Source: Gemmatimonadaceae bacterium
GTDB lineage: Bacteria > Gemmatimonadota > Gemmatimonadetes > Gemmatimonadales > Gemmatimonadaceae
Assembly: GCA_019689955.1 (NCBI GenBank)
Contig: JADGGM010000282.1
Span: 1 to 5,098 of the forward strand
Length of the DNA stretch: 5,098 nucleotides
Direction: 5' to 3'
In this document: positions 1 through 5,098 of the stretch, in pieces
How positions within the stretch are numbered: position 1 is the stretch's first letter
Layout of the letters: each line of letters starts with the position of its first letter
Made by a program: the position numbers and the translations under genes
The notes under the pieces: model-generated
Database searches by the model: none
Seen by the model: only the letters and a program-made list of their open reading frames with translations
Told to the model about the DNA's origin: nothing

Positions 1-182
1 AATGTACACCGCCCCGCCTCCCCGCGGCACCAGGCCGGACGCCGAGCCGCCGCGACCCACCCCGCGAGCCGGTGATCGTCGAAACATGCGCGCCGTGCAC
101 GCGCGCCGCTACGGTCGGGCGATTCCGGCCCTCCGCAGTGCCGTTTCGTGTGTCCCCGCTTGCCGGATGTGCAAAATCCCTT
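1..182. other. Upstream region of glnA, no gene seen
   Basis: GC-rich with no convincing coding sequence. A + strand frame (2-217) reads as Pro/Arg-rich low-complexity protein without family features. A - strand frame from an ATG at 87 runs off the left edge with only 29 residues, no Shine-Dalgarno and Gly/Arg-rich content. A GTGCAC palindrome (95-100) is flanked by direct repeats GCGCGCC (88-94 and 101-107); its meaning is unknown. Confidence 0.5.
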
Positions 183-191
183 TGATATTGT
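160..191 (+). promoter_or_regulatory. Candidate glnA promoter (extended -10)
   Basis: An AT-rich island in otherwise GC-rich DNA. TATTGT at 186-191 is preceded by TG one base upstream (183-184), the extended -10 pattern. TTGCCG at 160-165 resembles a -35 but sits 20 bp away, too far to be ideal. Start of transcription would fall near 198, inside the compact inverted repeat CCGCC-C-GGCGG (193-203), which could act as an operator. This leaves about 16 nt before ATG 214 or about 67 nt before TTG 265. No sigma-54 -24/-12 pair is seen. Inference from pattern only. Confidence 0.35.
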
Positions 192-213
192 ACCGCCCGG
201 CGGCTAGCATTCG

Positions 214-1632
214 ATGACCAGCGCGCCGCCCGGCCGCGCATCACTTCGACCGCGAGAGCTCACGTTGCCCTCTCACAATCGCGCGATCATCCCCGACACC
301 ACGGGCGCCACGAAGAAGGACATCCTCGAGCTGGCCAAGCGGAACAACGTCCGCTTCCTGCGGCTCCAGTTCACCGACATCCTCGGCGTCAACAAGAACG
401 TCGAGGTGCCGGCTTCGCAGTTCGACAAGGCGCTGTCGGGGGACATCATGTTCGACGGCTCGTCGATCGAAGGGTTCGTGCGGATCGAGGAGTCGGACAT
501 GCTCCTCGCCCCCGACCTCCAGACCTTCCAGATCTTCCCCTGGAGCGACCCCGCGAACCGCGTCGCGCGCGTCATCTGCGACATCAACATGCCCGACGGG
601 ACCCCCTTCCCCGGCGACCCGCGCGGCGTGCTCAAACGCCAGCTCGCGCGCGCGAAGCAGATGGGGTACACGATGAACGCGGGGATGGAAGCCGAGTTCT
701 TCATGTTCAAGCCCGCCGCAGCCGGCGAGGCGAGCACCGAGACGCACGACGTCGGCGGGTACTTCGACCTCGCGCCGGTCGACCTGGGGGAGGACGCGCG
801 CCGCGCGATCGTCGACGTGCTGGAGCAGATGGGGTTCGAGGTGGAAGCGGCGCACCACGAGGTCGCGCACGGGCAGCACGAGATCGACTTCCGCTACTCC
901 GACGCGCTGCGGACCGCGGACAACATCGCCACGTTCCGCTTCGTGGTGAAGTACATCGCCCAGCAGTTCGGGCTCTTCGCCTCGTTCATGCCCAAGCCGG
1001 TATACGGGCAGAACGGGAGCGGGATGCACACGCACCAGTCGCTGTTCACGCTCCAGAACGAGAACGCGTTCTGGGACCCCAAGGCGCAGTGGGAGCTGAG
1101 CCGCGTCGCGCTGCACTACATCGGGGGGCTGCTCCGCCACGCGCGCGGCTACGCGGCGATCACGAACCCGCTCGTGAACTCGTACAAGCGGCTCGTCCCC
1201 GGCTACGAGGCGCCGGTGAACGTCGCCTGGTCCATGCGCAACCGCTCGCCGATGATCCGCATCCCCGAGCGCCGCGGCACCGGCACGCGCGTGGAGCTCC
1301 GCATGCCCGACCCCGCCGCCAACCCGTACCTCGCGCTCACCGTCATGCTCGCTGCGGGACTCGACGGGATCGAGACGCAGGCGGATTGGCGCGAGCCGGT
1401 GAACGTCAACATCTGGGAGATGTCGCACCGCGAGAAGCGTCGCCTCCGCATCGACGACCTGCCGCACGACCTCAACGAAGCGTGCGACGAGCTCGAGAAG
1501 GACGACGTCATCACCGCCGCGCTCGGCGAGCACATCACCGAGAACTTCCTCGCCGCCAAGCGCCAGGAGTGGCGCGACTACATCACGCAGGTGAGCGCCT
1601 GGGAGCTGGAGAACTACCTGGCGAAGTACTGA
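214..1632 (+). CDS. glnA: Type I (alpha) glutamine synthetase
   Basis: Cytoplasmic enzyme, dodecameric in its family, that condenses glutamate and ammonia with ATP to form glutamine. The N-terminal beta-grasp domain (about residues 33-125) carries RLQFTDILG (50-58) and DGSSIEGF (81-88). The catalytic domain follows, with metal-ligand Glu pair E159/E161 in GMEAEFFMF, E216 and E223 in HHEVAHGQHE, H272 in NGSGMH, and the Glu-flap E332 in RLVPGYEAP. It aligns almost without gaps to Bacillus GlnA from memory and lacks the insertion typical of GSI-beta. R90 in EGFVRIEESDM matches the Bacillus Arg62 tied to glutamine feedback inhibition. The position of the adenylylated Tyr of E. coli is Trp (W401). 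It is 472 aa from ATG 214, against about 444 in Bacillus. The surplus is N-terminal, has no clear Shine-Dalgarno, and a TTG start at 265 (455 aa) is a real alternative. The family call is very secure; the start is not. Confidence 0.97.
   Translation: MTSAPPGRASLRPRELTLPSHNRAIIPDTTGATKKDILELAKRNNVRFLRLQFTDILGVNKNVEVPASQFDKALSGDIMFDGSSIEGFVRIEESDMLLAPDLQTFQIFPWSDPANRVARVICDINMPDGTPFPGDPRGVLKRQLARAKQMGYTMNAGMEAEFFMFKPAAAGEASTETHDVGGYFDLAPVDLGEDARRAIVDVLEQMGFEVEAAHHEVAHGQHEIDFRYSDALRTADNIATFRFVVKYIAQQFGLFASFMPKPVYGQNGSGMHTHQSLFTLQNENAFWDPKAQWELSRVALHYIGGLLRHARGYAAITNPLVNSYKRLVPGYEAPVNVAWSMRNRSPMIRIPERRGTGTRVELRMPDPAANPYLALTVMLAAGLDGIETQADWREPVNVNIWEMSHREKRRLRIDDLPHDLNEACDELEKDDVITAALGEHITENFLAAKRQEWRDYITQVSAWELENYLAKY
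254..267 (+). promoter_or_regulatory. Alternative glnA start: GAGAG + TTG
   Basis: GAGAG at 254-258 stands 6 nt before an in-frame TTG at 265-267. ATG 214 has no purine-rich Shine-Dalgarno upstream. Starting at 265 removes 17 residues that have no counterpart in Bacillus GlnA and gives a 455-aa protein, closer to family length. The ATG is the stronger start codon, so the two cannot be separated from sequence alone. Confidence 0.4.
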
Positions 1633-1635
1633 CGG

Positions 1636-2418
1636 CTACCGCGCCAGTGCCACGTACACGAGATTGTTGTCTCCCGTCGCCGGATAGCTTTGCCCGTGCT
1701 GGCGCGAAAGCGTGCGGAGCGATTCCAGCAGCTTCACCTCGAACCCGGTCTCCGCGAACAGCGCGAGCAGCTCGCCGCGCGTGAAGTAGTGCAGGTGGCG
1801 CGTCGCCCCTTCGAAGCTCGTCAGGCGTTCCCCGGGTTCCGTGTCGCTCAGACGCGCGGCCGTGGCCGCCGCCTGCATGAGGAAGTACGCCGACTTCGCG
1901 GGCTGGCCCCAGCGATGATGCACCGTGCCCACGAGCGCGCCGCCGGGGTGAAGGAGCGCGTGGATCGCGCTCAGCATGGAGACCCGCTCGGCGCGCGGCG
2001 TCACGTAGGTGAGCACGTTGCTGAGCGCCGTCACGAGCTCGGCTCGCCCGCGGTCGGCGCGCAGCGAACGCGCCGGCGCGCAGCACACGTCGACGTTCGT
2101 GGCGCACCCCCATGCCTCGAGATTGCGCTTGCAGGCGGCCACCATCGCCGGGGCGATGTCGCTCGCGGCGATGCGTGCGTCGGGGCAAGCGGCGCGGATC
2201 GGTGGAACCTCGCGCCCCGGTCCGCAGCCGACGATGTGGACGAGTCGCGGAGCGCCGAGCCGATCACGGATCGCGGCGAGCGCGATGCCGAGCAGCACCT
2301 CCTCGTACCAGTACAGGTACGGCACACGAACCTGGTACCGCTCCACGCTGGCCGCGTGGTTCCAGAACGCGACGTTGACCGCCGCGTCGGGATCGGGTTG
2401 CTCGTGTTCGAGTGGCAT
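1636..2418 (-). CDS. Class I SAM-dependent methyltransferase, substrate unknown
   Basis: 260-aa soluble Rossmann-fold methyltransferase. Motif I is VHIVGCGPGREV (residues 60-71), the glycine-rich SAM loop. An acidic residue at the end of the second strand, D87 in ASDIAP, is placed to bind the ribose hydroxyls. A post-motif strand TALSNVLTYV (131-140) and the LLHPGGALVGT turn (155-165) follow, and the C-terminal HYFTRGEL...GFEV pattern (210-228) is usual for the Methyltransf_11/25 type. No signal peptide or membrane segment is seen. I chose the ATG at 2418 because GAGGG lies 4 nt upstream. The frame stays open to another ATG at 2529, but that extension is low in conserved features and would run through the likely promoter. 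The gene is tail-to-tail with glnA (3 bp between stops) and is transcribed in the same direction as glnN, 265 bp downstream of it. The usual acidic residue at the start of motif I is replaced by H61. The substrate cannot be read from the sequence; a small molecule is the default guess. Confidence 0.88.
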   Translation of the reverse strand: MPLEHEQPDPDAAVNVAFWNHAASVERYQVRVPYLYWYEEVLLGIALAAIRDRLGAPRLVHIVGCGPGREVPPIRAACPDARIAASDIAPAMVAACKRNLEAWGCATNVDVCCAPARSLRADRGRAELVTALSNVLTYVTPRAERVSMLSAIHALLHPGGALVGTVHHRWGQPAKSAYFLMQAAATAARLSDTEPGERLTSFEGATRHLHYFTRGELLALFAETGFEVKLLESLRTLSRQHGQSYPATGDNNLVYVALAR

Positions 2419-2422
2419 GGCG

Positions 2423-2427
2423 CCCTC
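2423..2427 (-). promoter_or_regulatory. Ribosome binding site of the methyltransferase
   Basis: On the - strand GAGGG lies 4 nt before the ATG at 2418. It is the clearest Shine-Dalgarno in the window and is the reason for choosing this start over the upstream ATG at 2529. Confidence 0.7.
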
Positions 2428-2492
2428 GTGAGCGTCGTGCTCGCTGGTGTTCGAGCTCCGGTCCCGCGGAACGGGCCCGGTAAAGGGCCTCG

Positions 2493-2521
2493 ATGCTACG
2501 ATGGGAACAGCTGTCCCACAA
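2493..2521 (-). promoter_or_regulatory. Candidate methyltransferase promoter
   Basis: Reading leftward, TTGTGG (2516-2521) and TAGCAT (2493-2498) are separated by exactly 17 bp. They match the sigma-70 consensus at 3 and 4 of 6 positions. Predicted transcription start is near 2486, giving a leader of about 67 nt before the ATG at 2418. The spacer contains a dyad (ACAGCTGT core), which would suit repression. Pattern-based, so moderate confidence. Confidence 0.45.
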
Positions 2522-2536
2522 GAGGACACATTGTCC
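2504..2536. promoter_or_regulatory. Two operator-like dyads, 20 bp apart
   Basis: Two 13-bp dyads share the outline GGA-N-CA...GTCC: GGAACAGCTGTCC (2504-2516) and GGACACATTGTCC (2524-2536). The first has a perfect ACAGCTGT core; the second has perfect 5-bp arms GGACA/TGTCC around CAT. Their starts are 20 bp apart, about two helical turns, so a protein would meet both on the same face. One overlaps the promoter spacer and -35 edge, the other lies just upstream of the -35. The first also resembles a GAAC-N4-GTTC site with one mismatch. The binding protein is unknown. Confidence 0.45.
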
Positions 2537-2574
2537 GAGCGTGGTCGCGGTGGCGATCGAGCCGGGCAGATGCA

Positions 2575-2653
2575 CGTTGGGGGGGGGGCGCGGGGGGGCC
2601 CCCCCGCGGGGGGTGGCGCGGGGGGGGGCCGGCGGGGGCCCCCCCCCCCAACG
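2575..2653. repeat. G/C homopolymer block with nested inverted repeats
   Basis: From 2579 to 2649 all bases but one (T at 2614) are G or C, mostly in runs: G10, G7, C7, G6, G9, G5 and C11. CGTT-G10 (2575-2588) is perfectly complementary to C10-AACG (2640-2653), a 14-bp inverted repeat. Inside it, 2589-2608 is a perfect 20-bp palindrome, CGCG7C7GCG in shorthand. The block could fold as a very stable stem or as G-quadruplexes. It lies just after the glnN stop codon on that gene's strand. It may be a real transcription-end structure, or base-calling/assembly error at a hard GC hairpin. Confidence 0.8.
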
Positions 2654-2667
2654 ATGCGAGCGTACGT

Positions 2668-2683
2668 CCGAGCCTGCGCTCGG
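2668..2683 (-). terminator. Small hairpin abutting the glnN stop
   Basis: On the - strand the base after the TGA stop begins CCGAGC-GCAG-GCTCGG, a perfect 6-bp stem with a 4-nt loop. No T tract follows, so it is not a classic intrinsic terminator. With the G/C block beyond it, it could slow polymerase or protect the 3' end. Weak call. Confidence 0.3.
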
Positions 2684-4921
2684 TCAGACGGGGAAGAGCA
2701 TCTCGCGGTACTTGGGGAGGGGCCAGTACTCGTCCGCCACGATCAGCTCGAGCGCATCGCACGAGGCGCGCACGTCGGCCATGCGGCCCGCGCCTTCGCT
2801 GGTGAGGAGCTTCGCCTGCGCCTCGGCGTCATCGTGCATCCCCTCGACGCGCGCGATCACGGCGGCGAGCGCGTCGCGCTGCTGCTGGAGCTGCTCCACG
2901 AGCGTGCCGATCCGGTTCGCTTCGGTCACCTGCGGCACCACGGAGATCCCCGCCGCCTTCGCGTTCGCCGCGGCCTGCGCGAGCACGCCGTGGTAGGTGC
3001 ACGCGGCCGGGAGGACCATCGTGTCGACCATCTGCTGGAGCGTGTGCAGCTCGATCAGCATGTCCTTCACGTACCGCTCGATCCGCACGTGGAAGCGCGA
3101 CTCCAGCTCCGCCGTGGTGAGGATGCCGAGCGAGGAGAAGAGCGCGCGCGACTGCTCGGTCGTGAGCTGGCGGAGCGCTTCCGGCGTGCGCCGCAGGTTC
3201 GGGAGCCCGCGCCGTTCGGCCTCGGCCACCCATTCGGTGGAGTAGTTGTTCCCCTCGAAGCGGACCGGGGCGGTCTCCTGGAACGCCTTGCGGACCACCT
3301 GGAGCACCGCGTCGTCCACCGACTTCGTGCTCTCCAGCGCCGCGCGCACCTGCGTCGTGATCTCGCCGATCGCCTCGGCGACGGTGGCGTTGAGGAGCAT
3401 GACCGGGAACGCGATCGACTGCGACCCGCCGACCGCGCGGAACTCGAACTTCGCCCCCGTGAACGCGAACGGCGACGTCCGGTTCCGGTCCGTGTTGTCC
3501 TTCTGGATCTCCGGGAGCTTGGCGACGCCGAGCTTGATCATCGCCTGCTCCGCGTTCTTCGACGTCTTCCCCGCAGCGATGTCCTCGATCACGCGGGTGA
3601 GCATGTCCCCCATGAACACCGAGATGATCGCTGGCGGCGCCTCGTTCGCGCCGAGCCGGTGCTCGTTCCCCGACGTCGCGATTCCTGCGCGGAGGAGCCC
3701 GGCGTGCTTGTGCACCGCCTTGAGCACCGCGGCGAGGAAGACGAGGAAGCGCAGGTTCTGGTGCGGCGTCTTCCCCGGCTTGAGGAGGTTGACGCCATCG
3801 AGCTCGTTGTCCGAGGCGATCGCCATGGACCAGTTGCAGTGCTTGCCGGAGCCGTTGATCCCCGCGAACGGCTTCTCGTGGAGGATCGCCTGCAGGCCGT
3901 GCCGCAGCGCGACCTTGCGCAGCGTGGCCATCACGAGCTGGTTGTGATCGACCGCGACGTCCGTCTCCTCGAACACCGGCGCCATCTCGAACTGGCTCGG
4001 TGCCACCTCGTTGTGCCGCGTGACGATCGGCACGCCGAGCTTGTACAGCTCGTGCTCCACCTCGGCGATGCACGCCTGCACCCGCTCCGGGATCCCGCCG
4101 AAGTAGTGATCCTCGAGCTGTTGCCCGCGCGGCGGCGGCGCGCCGATGAGCGTGCGGCCGGCCATGACGAGGTCGGGGCGGAGCGCGAAGTGGCCGCGGT
4201 CGATGAGAAAGTACTCCTGCTCCGGGCCGAGCGTCGTGTAGACGCGGAAGACCCCCTTGTCCCCGAGCAGCTCGAGCAGCTCGATCGCCTTCTGCGAGAG
4301 CACGTCGGAGCTGCGGAGGAGCGGGGTCATCTCATCGAGCGCTTCACCGTTGTAGCCGATGAAGACGGAGGGGATGCACAGCGTGCGCGCCCCCGCCGAC
4401 TCGACGATGAAGATCGGGCTCGCGGGGTTCCACGCCGTGTACCCGCGCGCCTCCCACGTCGCGCGGAGACCGCCCGAGGGGAAGCTCGACGCGTCCGGCT
4501 CGCTCTGGATGAGCTGCTCCCCGGTGAACGACTCCATCGGCTGCAGGTTGTCGTCGAAGGAGAGGAACGCGTCGTGCTTTTCCGCGGTGAGCCCCGTCTG
4601 CGGCTGGAACCAGTGCGTGAAGTGCGTCACCCCGCGCGAGATCGCCCATTCCTTGATAACCTGCGCGACGGTGGGGGCGATGTCGAGGTCGAGCTTCTTG
4701 CCGTGGCGGATGGAGGAGACGAGCTTCGCGTACACGTCCTTCGGGAGCTTGGCGCGCATCTGCCGGACGCCGAAGGTGTTGATCCCGAAGTACTCGGAGG
4801 TCGCCAGCGGCCGAGCGCCGTTGCCGTCGACGCCGTTGGCGGTGACGGGCGAGGGGCGCACCAGCCGGCTGGTGATGCTCTGAATGGCGGCCTTCCGCGC
4901 GGTGAGGCCAGTCGCGGTCAT
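2684..4921 (-). CDS. glnN: Type III glutamine synthetase
   Basis: Glutamine synthetase of the large-subunit GSIII family (745 aa; the Bacteroides enzyme is about 730), making glutamine from glutamate, ammonia and ATP in the cytoplasm. The N-terminal GSIII-specific region (about 45-225) contains THWFQP (102-107) and EPDASSFPSGG (141-151). The catalytic core has metal-ligand pair E234/E236 in GPEQEYFLID, E305 and E312 in RHNEVAPSQFE, H361 in NGSGKH, a Glu-flap-like E427 in HRLGANEAPP, and DRNRTSPFAF (478-487). The C-terminal helical region (about 595-745) ends in the GSIII signature WPLPKYREMLF. All recognisable catalytic residues are present, so it should be active. The ATG at 4921 has GGAG 11 nt upstream, a rather long spacing; no better start is visible, and residues 1-40 are poorly conserved in the family. 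A hairpin-T7 element lies in its leader, suggesting control by premature termination. No PII or ammonium transporter gene accompanies it here. Confidence 0.97.
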   Translation of the reverse strand: MTATGLTARKAAIQSITSRLVRPSPVTANGVDGNGARPLATSEYFGINTFGVRQMRAKLPKDVYAKLVSSIRHGKKLDLDIAPTVAQVIKEWAISRGVTHFTHWFQPQTGLTAEKHDAFLSFDDNLQPMESFTGEQLIQSEPDASSFPSGGLRATWEARGYTAWNPASPIFIVESAGARTLCIPSVFIGYNGEALDEMTPLLRSSDVLSQKAIELLELLGDKGVFRVYTTLGPEQEYFLIDRGHFALRPDLVMAGRTLIGAPPPRGQQLEDHYFGGIPERVQACIAEVEHELYKLGVPIVTRHNEVAPSQFEMAPVFEETDVAVDHNQLVMATLRKVALRHGLQAILHEKPFAGINGSGKHCNWSMAIASDNELDGVNLLKPGKTPHQNLRFLVFLAAVLKAVHKHAGLLRAGIATSGNEHRLGANEAPPAIISVFMGDMLTRVIEDIAAGKTSKNAEQAMIKLGVAKLPEIQKDNTDRNRTSPFAFTGAKFEFRAVGGSQSIAFPVMLLNATVAEAIGEITTQVRAALESTKSVDDAVLQVVRKAFQETAPVRFEGNNYSTEWVAEAERRGLPNLRRTPEALRQLTTEQSRALFSSLGILTTAELESRFHVRIERYVKDMLIELHTLQQMVDTMVLPAACTYHGVLAQAAANAKAAGISVVPQVTEANRIGTLVEQLQQQRDALAAVIARVEGMHDDAEAQAKLLTSEGAGRMADVRASCDALELIVADEYWPLPKYREMLFPV

Positions 4922-4932
4922 GGGGACGGGAG

Positions 4933-4936
4933 CTCC
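4933..4936 (-). promoter_or_regulatory. Probable glnN ribosome binding site
   Basis: GGAG on the - strand, 11 nt before the ATG at 4921, within the 8-bp palindrome GGAGCTCC (4929-4936). The spacing is longer than usual, but no better site is present and no better start codon lies nearby. Confidence 0.4.
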
Positions 4937-4960
4937 GTTGCAGAGTGTGGGAGATGAGCC

Positions 4961-5005
4961 AAAAAAACGCTGCCGGAGCCCGATCGCTTGCGGGATCGGT
5001 CCGGC
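4961..5005 (-). terminator. Intrinsic terminator or attenuator in the glnN leader
   Basis: Reading leftward: GCCGGA-CCGATC (5005-4994), an 8-nt loop (4993-4986), then GATCGG-GC-TCCGGC (4985-4972), forming two 6-bp stems separated by a 2-nt bulge. Four bases later comes T7 (4967-4961). This is the only hairpin plus T tract in the window, and it works only in the glnN direction. It ends 39 nt before the glnN ATG, with little room for a promoter between. Either it is an attenuator within the glnN leader, or it terminates a leftward gene lying beyond the right edge. I see no recognised riboswitch or ANTAR-type paired hexaloops. Confidence 0.6.
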
Positions 5006-5098
5006 CGGCTAAGTGTCGCTGAAACGTGCCAACGGAGCAAAAAATATCGCGCACTCGCGCAGAAATCCAGCCATTTTTGTGCAAAGTGATCGCCGAAT
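5006..5098 (-). promoter_or_regulatory. AT-rich region upstream of glnN, likely promoter
   Basis: No gene is seen. The stretch 5037-5085 is distinctly AT-richer than its surroundings and contains, on the - strand, GATATTTTTT and a TTGCAC hexamer, but no -35/-10 pair with good spacing. A perfect TGGCACG sigma-54 -24 element occurs on the - strand (5031-5025), but the following GC is one base too close. A TTTG-TG-CAAA dyad is at 5076-5085. A promoter here would put the hairpin-T7 element inside the transcript. Confidence 0.3.

Noticed and set aside
1..87. Possible divergent gene starting at ATG 87 on the - strand and leaving the window
   Set aside because: Only 29 Gly/Arg-rich residues are visible, with no Shine-Dalgarno and no recognisable motif. 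A TACAAT -10-like hexamer at 192-187 (-) exists but has no matching -35.
2..217. 71-aa + strand frame ahead of glnA
   Set aside because: Pro/Arg/Ala-rich, no Shine-Dalgarno visible, overlaps the glnA start by four bases and includes the likely promoter; looks non-coding.
241..1533. 430-codon open frame on the - strand antisense to glnA
   Set aside because: Same GC-bias shadow effect; low-complexity Arg/Val/Glu/His composition without recognisable domains, opposite a clear glnA.
2419..2529. N-terminal extension of the methyltransferase to the ATG at 2529
   Set aside because: It adds 37 residues without family features and would read through the candidate promoter and dyads, whereas the ATG at 2418 has a good GAGGG upstream.
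2447..4957. 836-codon open frame on the + strand antisense to glnN
   Set aside because: It is a composition shadow: Arg/Glu/Leu/Val/His-rich with no family motifs, lying antisense to a fully conserved GSIII, and it runs through the G/C homopolymer block.
4922..5098. Glutamine riboswitch or ANTAR target in the glnN leader
   Set aside because: The single bulged hairpin with an 8-nt loop does not show the paired hexaloops of ANTAR targets or a glnA-type riboswitch fold that I can recognise.
1..5098. CRISPR arrays, tRNA/rRNA genes, insertion sequences
   Set aside because: No regularly spaced repeats, cloverleaf-like RNA genes, transposase motifs or terminal inverted repeats were seen on either strand.

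Overview
This is a high-GC bacterial chromosomal segment with three complete genes. Two encode glutamine synthetases (GS) from different families. A type I GS (glnA) lies on the + strand at the left, and a type III GS (glnN) lies on the - strand at the right. Between them, on the - strand, is a class I SAM-dependent methyltransferase of unknown substrate. The strong GC preference at third codon positions leaves long spurious antisense frames across both GS genes. The GC content, a GSI-alpha type enzyme, a co-resident GSIII and weak Shine-Dalgarno signals fit a Gemmatimonadota-like soil bacterium. That placement is inference from gene content, not from a marker gene.

Layout: positions 1-213 are the glnA upstream region, with an AT-rich extended -10-like element close to the start. 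glnA runs 214-1632 (a TTG start at 265 is possible). It converges on the methyltransferase gene (1636-2418, -) with only 3 bp between the stop codons. Positions 2419-2683 separate the methyltransferase from glnN. They hold a plausible leftward promoter with two operator-like 13-bp dyads 20 bp apart, then an almost pure G/C block with a 14-bp inverted repeat and a 20-bp palindrome, then a small hairpin touching the glnN stop codon. glnN runs 2684-4921 (-). Its upstream region (4922-5098) contains a hairpin plus T7 tract that looks like an intrinsic terminator or attenuator in the leader, and further out an AT-rich stretch where the promoter may lie.

How the genes work together: both GS enzymes make glutamine from glutamate, ammonia and ATP, and both keep the recognisable metal and substrate ligands, so neither looks decayed. 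The GSI belongs to the GSI-alpha type, which is feedback-inhibited rather than adenylylated: it has the Arg associated with glutamine feedback, and Trp at the position of the adenylylated Tyr. The GSIII leader terminator suggests a separate, condition-dependent control of the second enzyme. Nothing in the sequence links the methyltransferase to nitrogen metabolism beyond its position. I do not see a clearly novel system; the most interesting material is the regulatory and structural DNA between the genes.
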